DNA of 13,981 nt from CAZLLV01 sp964560325 (GTDB taxonomy: Bacteria; Acidobacteriota; Thermoanaerobaculia; Multivoradales; DATKCC01): contig CAZLLV010000069.1 in assembly GCA_964560325.1 (NCBI GenBank), positions 1 through 13,981 of the forward strand, written 5' to 3'. The position numbers and the translations under genes are program-made. Positions within the stretch are counted from its first letter, which is position 1. Every line of letters begins with the position of its first letter. Shown one piece after another: positions 1-6,229 of the stretch. Under the pieces are notes generated by a model. The model was not told the DNA's origin. It did no database searches and worked only from the letters and a program-made list of their open reading frames with translations.

Positions 1-33
1 GCGCTGTGCAGCTCCTCGGCCAGAACCCGCCGA

Positions 34-495
34 CTACGGCCGTGCCTCGACCGGCACTTTCCGAGGGCCCGCCGCGTCGTAGACCTCGACCTCCGACGGT
101 GGGTCTTGGAGCCCCAGGCCCGTGGAGAAGCTCGCGATGTAGAAGGTGTCGATGTCGAAGGTCACCTCGGGCAGGGTCTGGAGGAGTCGGTAGGCCCCCT
201 GGTGCTCCGGGTCCCCTTCGAGGGTCAGGACGACCTCGGCGAACGGATACGAGCAGGTGGCGATCAGGAAGAGCGTCCTCCCGCCGCCCGGATTCGGACG
301 GGTAAACCCCTCGTACTCGGCATCGGTGCAGCGCGCGAGGGTGGGCGCATCGGGATCGGCGGCGGCTTCCGCCTGGGGGCTGACGGGCGCCGGATCGGCG
401 ACCGCGGCGACCGTGTGGATCTCGACGAGGCCCGCCGCGCAAACGGCGGCGACGACCAGGGGAAGCAAGGCACGGCAGAACGCACGACAGGACAT
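34..495 (-). CDS. Small secreted protein of unknown function
   Basis: The product is 153 residues and I do not recognise its family. The N-terminus (MSCRAFCRALLPLVVAAVCA, residues 1-20) is a hydrophobic signal-peptide-like segment that continues to about residue 30, so export is likely. A low-complexity Ala/Pro/Asp stretch follows (about 31-50). The mature part has two cysteines (in ARCTDAEY and ATCSYPFAE) that could form a disulfide, and a beta-rich pattern (AEVVLTLEGD, VTFDIDTFYIASF). I chose ATG at 495 over the longer upstream reading frame because GGAGGAGG lies 5-6 bases before it and the signal peptide starts there. The gene is divergent from the sixA-like gene, with about 208 bp between them. 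No function is assigned; gene reality is likely from the Shine-Dalgarno site and signal peptide. Confidence 0.7.
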   Translation of the reverse strand: MSCRAFCRALLPLVVAAVCAAGLVEIHTVAAVADPAPVSPQAEAAADPDAPTLARCTDAEYEGFTRPNPGGGRTLFLIATCSYPFAEVVLTLEGDPEHQGAYRLLQTLPEVTFDIDTFYIASFSTGLGLQDPPSEVEVYDAAGPRKVPVEARP

Positions 496-703
496 GCTGT
501 CCTCCTCCACGAGGTAGAGCGGCGGCGGCACGCGGGCCGCCGCGGCGCTGGTTTGGTTGCGACAGAACTGAGCATATCCGGTCGCTGAAAGCTCACGGTG
601 CCGAAGCGGGCGGGCGGGTGCGAGCGGGTGGCGCCGTTCGATCGCGGGCTCGGGGAGGAGGGGGTGTTCGAGCCGTGAACGGGTGCGGATGTAACCTTGC
701 CGA
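496..703. promoter_or_regulatory. Divergent intergenic region between secreted protein and sixA-like gene
   Basis: This 208-bp stretch separates two outward-facing starts and must carry both promoters. The only clear signal is the GGAGGAGG ribosome site for the minus-strand gene at about 500-508. No convincing -35/-10 pair was seen. The plus-strand gene starts with GTG at 704 without a strong Shine-Dalgarno sequence. Confidence 0.4.
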
Positions 704-1204
704 GTGACCACCCCGAAGCGAAGGCTCATCCTCCTGCGGCATGCCAAGAGCGACTGGCACGCGGGAGCCGACACCGATCACGAGCGACCGCTCAACCCAC
801 GGGGGCGCAACGACGCCCCGCGGGTGGCCGAACGACTGGCCGACCTGGGCTGGGTTCCGCAAGTGATTCGCAGCAGCGATGCCACCCGCACCCGTCAGAC
901 CTGGGACCGCATGCAACCGGCACTCTCGGATCGGCCCGAGGTGGTCTTCACCCCGGACCTCTACCTGGCGGGGGCTGCCCAGGTCCGGGCCACGATCGCC
1001 TCGCTGCCCAGCGGCATGGAAACGGCCATGATGATCGGCCACAACCCCGGCTGGGAGGATGCGGTCTACGAGCTCAGCGGGATTCGGGCTCGCATGACCA
1101 CCTGCAATGCGGCACTGCTGAGCACCGAGGCCGGGTCCTGGGCCGACGCGGCGGAGCGCAGCGACTGGGTGCTCGAGCAGGTGGTGCGCCCCAAGGAGCT
1201 GTGA
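704..1204 (+). CDS. sixA: SixA-type phosphohistidine phosphatase (histidine phosphatase superfamily)
   Basis: The product is 166 residues, close to the roughly 160 usual for SixA. The N-terminal LILLRHAKSDW (residues 8-18) is the RHG-type phosphate pocket, with Arg12 and His13 as catalytic residues. A second catalytic His is at about 113 in MMIGHNPGWED. The SSDATRTRQTW block (57-67) supplies another phosphate-binding Arg. Family members remove phosphate from phosphohistidine, for example on the HPt domain of ArcB or on PTS proteins, and act in the cytoplasm. The start is GTG at 704, giving MTTPKRRLILLRHAKS, the usual short lead before the motif. The ORF ends at TGA 1202-1204. No histidine kinase lies nearby, so the substrate is unknown. 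Confidence 0.88.
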   Translation: MTTPKRRLILLRHAKSDWHAGADTDHERPLNPRGRNDAPRVAERLADLGWVPQVIRSSDATRTRQTWDRMQPALSDRPEVVFTPDLYLAGAAQVRATIASLPSGMETAMMIGHNPGWEDAVYELSGIRARMTTCNAALLSTEAGSWADAAERSDWVLEQVVRPKEL

Positions 1205-1271
1205 GGGCTCGTCGCCCGCTTCGACGGCAGGTGGGTGCCGGCCGGGTGTGCGCTCAGCGCTTCCGCCACCG

Positions 1272-1370
1272 TCACCGAGCCAGTCCTTGTCCTCGATCCC
1301 CTGGGAGAAGTGGTAGTGGAGCTCCAGCTCGAATTCCGACCTTCCGGAGGCGGTTTGGGAAGACCTTCCG
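1272..1370 (-). pseudogene. Decayed fragment of a VapC45-like PIN toxin gene
   Basis: About 99 bp match the intact vapC45-like gene at 4801-4903, roughly 85% identical by eye. Read on the minus strand it encodes RKVFPNRLRKVG, then, after a frame change, ELHYHFSQGIEDKDWLGD. The intact copy has RKVFPERLRRAG and EIHYDHFAQGTEDKDWLGD. The fragment carries a 3-bp deletion and a 1-bp insertion, and both ends of the toxin are missing, so it cannot be functional. The rest of 1205-1497, between the sixA-like stop and the SecY-like stop, shows no gene, only GC-rich sequence with a short GGTCCA repeat near 1389-1403. Confidence 0.8.
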
Positions 1371-1497
1371 CGGGTATCCCCTGCTGTAGGTCCAGGTCCA
1401 GGGGTCCGGCCGCGAGGGCCGGGGTTGAGGGTCCTGGTGCGCCGCCGAGGCCCTCGAGGCCCGAATGCAGGAGGTCGAGCTCCCACCCGGCAGGGGT

Positions 1498-2802
1498 TCA
1501 GACGACCCGAAAGGGCGTCTCGTCCACCAACCGGCGTGCCCGCTCGGCGTAATCCACCGGGACCAAGAGTGCCATCTTGAACAGGGGAGCCAAGAAGTAT
1601 CCGAGGCGGCGGAGGTGGTAGGCGCGAATCACGAAAGGCAGCCTCTCGGCGTCCAGTCGTGCGCGCAGATACTCGGCAAGGTGGACGCTGTCCAGAGTGA
1701 CGATCCGCTCGAGGGGCCCGGAGCGGGCCCAAAGGCGGCCTTCTTCGTAGAGGTCGAGGCCTGTCGCGACCATCATCAAGGCGCCGGTCACGTAGACCAG
1801 GAGCGCCATGCCGCCTGCGGAGAAGTAGACGCCGCTGAGGACTACCCCTGCCTCTACCGCCGCCAGGAGGACGGTCGTGACGAGGAGCTGCCGGCGCCAC
1901 TCCGAGCGGTAGATCTCCTCCGGCACCTCCGCAACGCCCCTGAGGTCGTATCGGGCTCGGGATACGGCGCTGAACATCCACGCCGCCAGCAGACTGAGGA
2001 TGGCGACCAAGATCATTGATAGTACGGCATACGCCACGGGCCCGACGTTGGCCAGAGGGGCGCCGCCCCAGGGCGGGGCGTAGGCCAAGCGGAGCACGAC
2101 ATGGGTCCAGTACACCGCCAGCGTCCCCTGGGGGAAGGCCGGGATCCGGAAGCGGAGCCGACCCGACTCGCTCTCCACCACGGCTTCTCGGGGATGGCGC
2201 ATGAAGAAGAGGAGCACGGCTCCCAGGGCGACCGTCACCAGTCCGCTCATGAGGGTCTGCTCGGGCTCGGCCGAGCCTTGGGGCCCCAGCTCGCGCCAGA
2301 CGTCGTACACGAGGAGTCCCAGGTTGTCGGAGACGAAGAGCACGACGATGCCGTTGCCCACGCCCCACCGCGAGAGAAGCCCCCCGAGCCCGAGAGCTGC
2401 GAAGGAGGAGGCGGCGAGGGTGGCGAAGATGATGCCAGTGGGCACTGTGGTGAACGCACCCTCCCAGCCGGCGGGCAGTGCAGATATTTCCCGGGCCACC
2501 GCGCTGGCCTGGATCAGGGTCAGCACGCTGCCCACCGCAAGACCGGCGGCGTTGAGCTTCGCCCTGCCATCGACCCCGCTCGCCCGCAGCCGACGCCCCC
2601 ACGGGACGACGAGAGCGAGGATCTCCACCAGGAGGAATCCCCCCACGAAGGCGTCCAGACCGACAGCCAGCCATGTCGCCTTCGGGATCACGGGCGGGAA
2701 CACGTCCCCGTACACGTCCACATTGACGAAAGGCAGGTGGAGGTATCGACCCGCGAGATAGATGATCACGCCCACGACGGTCACTACGACTCGCATCGCC
2801 AC
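1498..2802 (-). CDS. SecY-like ten-helix membrane protein with C-terminal DUF2007-like domain
   Basis: The product is 434 residues with ten hydrophobic segments (about 4-20, 43-66, 84-104, 119-145, 150-168, 184-201, 223-243, 252-277, 305-327, 329-352). It follows SecY helix by helix. GRYLHLPFVNVD resembles the post-TM1 motif, and GRAKLNAAGLAVGSVLTLIQ the TM2-TM3 loop and TM3. RWGVGNGIVVLF matches the SecY GNGI signature, RIPAFPQGTLAVYW the TM7 start, and SAGGMALLVYVTGALM the TM10 'GGTSLLIVVG' region. The cytoplasmic loops that contact SecA and ribosomes are short, and the usual PGIRPG arginine loop between TM8 and TM9 is absent. Residues about 365-430 (ERIVTLDSVHLAEYLRARLD ... LLVPVDYAERARRLVDE) resemble DUF2007. 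GTG at 2802 is preferred because AAGGAGG (2811-2817) lies 8 bases upstream; ATG at 2796 is the alternative. It is probably a divergent paralogue, not the housekeeping translocase, since no secE, adk or ribosomal genes adjoin. Function is unknown. Confidence 0.8.
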   Translation of the reverse strand: MAMRVVVTVVGVIIYLAGRYLHLPFVNVDVYGDVFPPVIPKATWLAVGLDAFVGGFLLVEILALVVPWGRRLRASGVDGRAKLNAAGLAVGSVLTLIQASAVAREISALPAGWEGAFTTVPTGIIFATLAASSFAALGLGGLLSRWGVGNGIVVLFVSDNLGLLVYDVWRELGPQGSAEPEQTLMSGLVTVALGAVLLFFMRHPREAVVESESGRLRFRIPAFPQGTLAVYWTHVVLRLAYAPPWGGAPLANVGPVAYAVLSMILVAILSLLAAWMFSAVSRARYDLRGVAEVPEEIYRSEWRRQLLVTTVLLAAVEAGVVLSGVYFSAGGMALLVYVTGALMMVATGLDLYEEGRLWARSGPLERIVTLDSVHLAEYLRARLDAERLPFVIRAYHLRRLGYFLAPLFKMALLVPVDYAERARRLVDETPFRVV

Positions 2803-2813
2803 GATCGAGGCCT

Positions 2814-2874
2814 CCTTTCCGGAACGGAGCGTTTCGCGGGATTCTACTTCGCTACCGGCGTTGTTCCGGAAAGG
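2814..2874. repeat. 12-bp perfect inverted repeat over the ribosome site of the SecY-like gene
   Basis: CCTTTCCGGAAC (2814-2825) and GTTCCGGAAAGG (2863-2874) are exact reverse complements separated by 37 bp. Each arm contains the palindrome TTCCGGAA. In the SecY-like mRNA the 3' arm merges into the AAGGAGG Shine-Dalgarno sequence. The repeat could therefore be a protein operator or an RNA stem that hides the ribosome site. Its function is inferred only from position. Confidence 0.6.
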
Positions 2875-2978
2875 GAGATCCCGACGCGTCCAGCCGGTCG
2901 AGGAAGCCTTCGATCCGGGTCGTCTCGCTCCACGGCATCGGTCACCTCCAGAGGTCGACCGATCGTGAAGCACGAGAC

Positions 2979-3024
2979 TGTTACCCATGTACCCGGCCTG
3001 AGTGTTACCTATGTGCCCGGTCTG
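2979..3024 (+). repeat. Tandem 22-bp repeat (two units, 24-bp period) at the repA start
   Basis: Unit 1 (2979-3000) begins TGTTACCCATGTACCCGG and unit 2 (3003-3024) begins TGTTACCTATGTGCCCGG. They match at 19 of 22 positions. Unit 2 contains the repA start codon candidates. Two readings are possible: iterons or an autoregulatory RepA site, or a scar of IS ends, because similar TGTTACCYATGT tandem ends occur at termini of IS21/IS481-like elements. No transposase is nearby. Confidence 0.65.
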
Positions 3025-3898
3025 TACCCAGCCCGCCCCCACCCGCTCACAGCGCCGCCTGCTCGATCTCGCGGCCGACGTCGCGGTGGCCGGAGCCGCG
3101 GACCGCGGCGAGCTCACCTTCCTCGCCCGCATGCTCGTCCAGGTCAACCTCCCCTACCGGGACCGGGGCGAGTGCACCTTCGTCCGCCGGAACGGCGACT
3201 ACACGCTGACGCTCCAGGCGCCGCCCGACGTCGGGCTGCCGTACGGCCGCTATCCGCGATTGGTGCTGGCGTTCCTGTGCACCGAGGCGGTCCGGACGCG
3301 GAGTCGCCAGATCCGGCTCGGGTCCAGCCTGTCGGCGTTTCTGCGGGCGGTCGGGGTCACCGCCAGCGGGGGCCGGAACGGTCCGCTCCGGCGGTTTCGC
3401 GAGCAGGTCGTCCGGCTGTTCTCCACCACCGTGTCGTGCTCGTGGACGGGGAGGCTGGGCGAGGCGAAGGCGCGGGCGGAGATGGGGGCACGGATCGCTT
3501 CCCGGTCGGTGGTCTGGTGGGCGGGGTCGGAGGGAGAGCGGAGAGGGGTCGGGGTCGACGGCGGCTGCGTCGAGCTGAGCCGGGACTTCTACGAGGAGCT
3601 GGTGGCTCATCCGGTGCCGCTCGATCGGCGGGTGCTGCGGGCGGTGACGTCGTCGTTCGTGGTCGATCTCTACGCGTGGGTGACGTACCGGAGGAGCCGG
3701 GTCCGGCGACCGGTCCTGATCCCCTGGCCGGTGCTGATGGAGCAGTTCGGGAGTCGGGAGAAGGCGGTCCGCAACTTCCGCGTCGAGGTGCGGCGGGGGC
3801 TGGGGGTAGTGCGGGTGTTCTATCCGGGGTTGCGGTACGAGGTGGAGCGGGACGGGGTGCGGCTCTGGCCGGGGGCGAGTCATGTCGGCGGGCGGTGA
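3002..3898 (+). CDS. repA: Plasmid replication initiator RepA (plasmid-encoded RepA family)
   Basis: The product is 298 residues, the usual size for this family of plasmid initiators. Recognised blocks, in order, are RRLLDLAADVAVA (N-terminal helix), LTFLARMLVQVNLPYRDRG, FVRRNGDYTLTLQAPPDVGL, LPYGRYPRLVLAFLCTEAVR, RQIRLGSSLSAFLRAVGV, SGGRNGPLRRFREQVVRLFS, and a C-terminal WPVLMEQFGS ... FRVEVRRGLGVVRVFYP block. These form the winged-helix DNA-binding core that would bind origin iterons and recruit host replication proteins. The start is uncertain: GTG at 3002 or ATG at 3011, both inside the 24-bp tandem repeat, and neither has a clear Shine-Dalgarno site. The gene is alone on its strand and convergent with the DUF433 gene. 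No parAB genes are in the window. The iteron cluster near 11.6 kb is about 7.7 kb away, so its origin may be either there or at the repeat beside its own start. Confidence 0.88.
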   Translation: MLPMCPVCTQPAPTRSQRRLLDLAADVAVAGAADRGELTFLARMLVQVNLPYRDRGECTFVRRNGDYTLTLQAPPDVGLPYGRYPRLVLAFLCTEAVRTRSRQIRLGSSLSAFLRAVGVTASGGRNGPLRRFREQVVRLFSTTVSCSWTGRLGEAKARAEMGARIASRSVVWWAGSEGERRGVGVDGGCVELSRDFYEELVAHPVPLDRRVLRAVTSSFVVDLYAWVTYRRSRVRRPVLIPWPVLMEQFGSREKAVRNFRVEVRRGLGVVRVFYPGLRYEVERDGVRLWPGASHVGGR

Positions 3899-3980
3899 GC
3901 GCCGCTCGCGCCGGACCGGGGCTCGCGCTCGGCGACGCGGTCAGGGAGGGTGCCGAGCGGGAGGTAGAGCAGCCTGGAGA

Positions 3981-4319
3981 TCAGCCCGAAGATCCGGCCT
4001 GAGTGCGGGCGAGCAGGCGCTCGCGGATGCCGGTCGGGTCGAACCGCGATTCGACTTCGCGGCGGACGGCTTGGCGAGCCTCGGCCCTCTCGCGGAGGTA
4101 CTCGTCCACCTCCGAGCGGTGCTGGAGGTAGTAGGCGATCGCCGAGTAGACGCGTGGGAGGTCGAGCGAGGGGTACTGCTGCTGGATCTCCTCCGCGGTC
4201 AGGCCTTCACAGAAGGCTTCGACCACGGTGTCCAGGGTGACGCGGGTGCTTCCGACGCGGACCACGCCGTCAGCGTCGGTCGACAGGGGCGGCGCGTCCG
4301 CGGTCAGGGGGAGGGACAT
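3981..4319 (-). CDS. DUF433 family antitoxin (orphan)
   Basis: The product is 112 residues with a DUF433 helix-turn-helix core: VVRVGSTRVTLDTVVEAF, CEGLTAEEIQQQYPSLDLPR and VYSAIAYYLQHRSEVDEYL, followed by an Arg/Glu-rich tail that usually masks the toxin. Family members repress their operon and neutralise a DUF5615/PIN-like nuclease encoded immediately downstream. Here only 82 bp separate the stop codon from the convergent repA end, and no toxin reading frame is present, so the partner has been lost or lies elsewhere. ATG at 4319 fits the family start (MSLPLTADAPPL). No strong Shine-Dalgarno sequence is visible, so a leaderless or weakly initiated message is possible. Confidence 0.82.
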   Translation of the reverse strand: MSLPLTADAPPLSTDADGVVRVGSTRVTLDTVVEAFCEGLTAEEIQQQYPSLDLPRVYSAIAYYLQHRSEVDEYLRERAEARQAVRREVESRFDPTGIRERLLARTQAGSSG

Positions 4320-4532
4320 GGTGGAGTGAGTCTATCGTCGGTCGGCTGGGCTCCGGTCGAGGCGCGGCGGACGGCGGGACGGTGAGCCTTGGCGGCGGTC
4401 GCCGGCATGTTGGTAGCGTATGCGGTCGTGCTGCCTGTGGCGGCCGGTGCTTTGGGATCCGGAGTACGACCTTGGTCTCGGAGATTGCCGCGCCTTCTGA
4501 GCGGAGACGATCGGAGGCGAGCCGAGCCGGGC
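4320..4532. other. Intergenic region between vapC45 end and DUF433 start
   Basis: This stretch of 213 bp lies upstream of the minus-strand DUF433 gene and presumably carries its promoter. No convincing gene, RNA or terminator was recognised. Short reading frames through it have no recognisable sequence. Confidence 0.4.
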
Positions 4533-4985
4533 TCAACCCTGCCGCCACTTCTGCTCGTCGAGCCATAGGCCGAGCTTGCCGCCTGCGTAGATCTTCGCGA
4601 TGAACGGCGGCTCTTGCGCTTGGAGGAACCGTAGGACGCGGTGATGCGCTTCCAGGAAGATCTCCGCTTTGTCGACGTGGCTCTGGCCGCCGACCAGGAC
4701 GAAGGCGGCCAGACCGTGCTGCATGATGGCGTCGCGCTCCAGGCGGTTGTACCGGAGGCGTGCGTCGAGGGTGAGGAGGACCCAGCCGCGGTCGGCGACG
4801 TCACCGAGCCAGTCCTTGTCTTCGGTGCCCTGGGCGAAGTGGTCGTAGTGGATCTCCAGATCGACACCGGCCCTCCGGAGGCGCTCCGGGAAGACCTTCC
4901 GGCCCAGGTTCTCGTCGGAGAAGAAGACCGGCTCAGGCGGCGAGCTCGTAGCGGATCGCCTCGTCAATCTCGGGTACCTCGACAT
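4533..4985 (-). CDS. vapC45: VapC45-like toxin, PIN-like nuclease
   Basis: The product is 150 residues from ATG 4985. The conserved part begins at VFFSDENLGRKVFPERLRRA (20-39), with acidic SDEN. It continues through EIHYDHFAQGTEDKDWLGDV (44-63) and RGWVLLTLDARLRYN (66-80) to AIMQHGLAAFVLVGGQ (87-101). This is the layout of the VapC45 PIN-like family (Rv2019 type), with Asp24, Asp57 or Asp62, and Asp74 as plausible metal ligands. Such toxins are ribonucleases held in check by the upstream VapB45. ATG 4985 overlaps the antitoxin end by 53 bp, which is long. A TTG at 4967, with GAGG nine bases before it, is an alternative, and translational coupling is likely in either case. A degraded second copy lies at 1272-1370. 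Confidence 0.82.
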   Translation of the reverse strand: MSRYPRLTRRSATSSPPEPVFFSDENLGRKVFPERLRRAGVDLEIHYDHFAQGTEDKDWLGDVADRGWVLLTLDARLRYNRLERDAIMQHGLAAFVLVGGQSHVDKAEIFLEAHHRVLRFLQAQEPPFIAKIYAGGKLGLWLDEQKWRQG

Positions 4986-5610
4986 CGTAGTCGTCGGCGA
5001 GCTCGGCGGCGGATTCGCCGGCCTTGTAACGGGACGCGACGACCTCGGTGCGGATCGAGGTTCCATCGATCACCGGGCGACCGAAGGAGATCCGCGGGTC
5101 GACGACCACGATGCGCGGGACATCGAGGGCGTCGCCCCGGCTGAAGGGGAACAAGCGGAGCGCGAGGCCGTGCGAATCGTGCTCGATTCGCCGGAGGTGG
5201 GCCTCGAGGATTTCCCGTACGGCGAGCTGACCGGACTGCGAGAGGTTGACGAGATTTCCGAACTGCTCGACGAAGAGGTGCACGCCGTCGGTCAGGAGCT
5301 CCTGGTGCGCGAGGGGATGCGAGACGCCGAGCTCTTGCTCCAGGTAGACGAGCGCCGGCCGGACTTGCTGCATGGGGATGTTGTGCCGGCGGCGGATCGC
5401 CTTGAGGACGTGGGCCTCGACGAGATTGGTGAACGAGAGGAGCGGCTCGTCCGGGTCCGGGAGCTGGATCAGCGGCTCGGAGAACTGATGGCCCTCGGCG
5501 GTCCGGTATCCCCTCCCCCGCACCCAGGTGCGCAGAGTCGCCGGCGGCAGGGCCAGGTAGTGGGCCGTTTCGGCGATCCCGTAGGCGCCGACTTGACGCG
5601 GGTCGGTCAT
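4933..5610 (-). CDS. vapB45: VapB45-like antitoxin (HTH plus DUF433)
   Basis: The product is 225 residues, close to the 239 of M. tuberculosis VapB45. An N-terminal MerR-like helix-turn-helix (GIAETAHYLALPPATLRTWV, residues 11-30) is followed by a middle region with LPDPDEPLLSFTNLVEAHVL (50-69). The C-terminal DUF433 module spans about 165-222 (IVVVDPRISFGRPVIDGTSI, then VVASRYKAGESAAELADDYD). It should bind VapC45 and repress the operon. ATG 5610 is supported by GAAGGAGC at 5617-5624, about 7 bases upstream. The gene is followed directly by the overlapping toxin gene. The pair looks intact and is the only complete toxin-antitoxin module here. Confidence 0.87.
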   Translation of the reverse strand: MTDPRQVGAYGIAETAHYLALPPATLRTWVRGRGYRTAEGHQFSEPLIQLPDPDEPLLSFTNLVEAHVLKAIRRRHNIPMQQVRPALVYLEQELGVSHPLAHQELLTDGVHLFVEQFGNLVNLSQSGQLAVREILEAHLRRIEHDSHGLALRLFPFSRGDALDVPRIVVVDPRISFGRPVIDGTSIRTEVVASRYKAGESAAELADDYDVEVPEIDEAIRYELAA

Positions 5611-5630
5611 GGTAGAAGCTCCTTCGGACG

Positions 5631-5649
5631 GCCTTAGCTTAGCGTAGGC
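5631..5649. promoter_or_regulatory. Imperfect inverted repeat upstream of vapB45 (operator candidate)
   Basis: GCCTTAGC TTA GCGTAGGC is an imperfect inverted repeat (6 of 8 arm positions pair) lying 21-39 bp before the vapB45 start. Its relatively A/T-rich core stands out in this GC-rich DNA. Autoregulated antitoxins commonly bind such a site over their promoter. The evidence is position and symmetry only. Confidence 0.3.
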
Positions 5650-5685
5650 GACAGGGAAGGATGCCGCGGCGATTGCTCGCTCGAG

Positions 5686-5889
5686 TTGGCGCGGGAGATC
5701 TTGCGCGAGGCGGGTGGGCTGACGGGGCTGCGGGACCCGGGCGACGACATGGTGTTGGAGCTGGCGGTGGCCTCGCAGGCGGAGGTGATCGTGACCTTCA
5801 ACGAGCGGCACTTCGTGGGATGCGAGACGTTCGGGGTGCGGGTGATGAATCCGGGCGCCTTCTTGGAAGAGATCGGAGAGACGCGATGA
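5686..5889 (+). pseudogene. N-terminally truncated PIN-domain toxin
   Basis: Only the C-terminal half of a PIN toxin is present: LTGLRDPGDDMVLELAVASQ, then AEVIVTFNERHF and FGVRVMNPGAFLEEIG. The conserved pieces are the DPxDD helix with its acidic metal ligands and the VTFNxRHF strand. PIN toxins of this type run about 130-150 residues. Here the frame is open only from 5647 and the N-terminal strand carrying the first catalytic Asp is gone. TTG at 5686 is the only start-like codon. Upstream sequence is already the vapB45 promoter region, so an older module was cut by the arrival or rearrangement of vapBC45. The TGA stop overlaps the antitoxin ATG (ATGA at 5886-5889), as in an intact toxin-antitoxin operon. 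Confidence 0.75.
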
Positions 5890-6125
5890 CCACCGTGAGC
5901 CTCAGACTGCCGGACTCGCTGCACCGGGGCGTGAAGGAGCTCGCCAAGCGGGAGGGCGTGTCGATGAACCAGATCATTGCGACGGCAGTGGCCGAGAAGC
6001 TGTCGGCGTTGATGACCGAGAACTACCTGGCGGAGCGGGCGAGCCGGGGGAGTCGGGAGCGGTTCGAGGCGGTCCTGGCGAAGGTGCCGGACGTGGAGCC
6101 GGAGGAGCGGGATCGGCTGGAGTGA
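5886..6125 (+). CDS. Ribbon-helix-helix antitoxin (HicB/CopG-like)
   Basis: The product is 79 residues. The N-terminal strand TTVSLRLPDSLHRGVKELAK (2-21) and the helix following EGVSMNQIIATAVAEKLSAL (23-42) form a classic Arc/CopG ribbon-helix-helix DNA-binding fold, with an acidic C-terminal tail (VPDVEPEERDRLE) that would contact a toxin. It overlaps the truncated PIN gene by four bases, so it was the second gene of a toxin-antitoxin operon. With the toxin truncated it is probably a leftover antitoxin that may still be expressed. ATG at 5886 is the natural start, coupled to the preceding stop codon. Confidence 0.83.
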   Translation: MTTVSLRLPDSLHRGVKELAKREGVSMNQIIATAVAEKLSALMTENYLAERASRGSRERFEAVLAKVPDVEPEERDRLE

Positions 6126-6154
6126 CAGCCGTGGCTAGGGGGTTTCGGAATCGA

Positions 6155-6173
6155 GCCCGCGCACGGCGCGGGC
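6155..6173. repeat. GC-rich 8-bp-stem hairpin just after the KAP-FGE gene
   Basis: GCCCGCGC (6155-6162), loop ACG, GCGCGGGC (6166-6173) form a perfect 8-bp stem with a 3-base loop, 13 bp beyond the KAP-FGE stop codon at 6187-6189. There is no T run, so an ordinary Rho-independent terminator is less likely. A short GC-rich hairpin or cruciform directly downstream of the variable region is a known feature of DGR target genes. The same hairpin, with one mispaired position, recurs at 8413-8433. Confidence 0.75.
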
Positions 6174-6229
6174 CAGAGGGCAGAGATCACAGTCCTCGCG
6201 ACCACCCACGGCACACCCGAAACCCGATG
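6155..6229 (-). repeat. Conserved FGE-tail repeat, copy 1
   Basis: These 75 bp match 8414-8488 at 71 of 75 positions. On the minus strand they encode the last residues IGFRVCRGWSRGL, the stop codon, and the downstream hairpin. Similarity falls abruptly at the upstream border (above 6229), inside the coding region. Confidence 0.9.

Noticed and set aside
593..2674. Long minus-strand reading frame of 693 codons
   Set aside because: It is Arg/Gly/Pro-rich shadow sequence overlapping the sixA-like gene (opposite strand) and the SecY-like gene in another frame. Only the short VapC45-like stretch inside it is meaningful.
3899..3980. Short minus-strand peptide (LISRLLYLPLGTLPDRVAE) downstream of DUF433, as a toxin remnant
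   Set aside because: It has no start codon and no resemblance to DUF5615 or PIN toxins; it is too short to support.
2101..4002. Plus-strand reading frame of 633 codons
   Set aside because: It is antisense to the SecY-like gene and out of frame with repA, with no family features. It stays open because stop codons are rare at this GC content.
6155..6173. Ordinary Rho-independent terminator between convergent genes
   Set aside because: No T run follows on either strand, and the hairpin is duplicated as part of the 75-bp FGE tail repeat.
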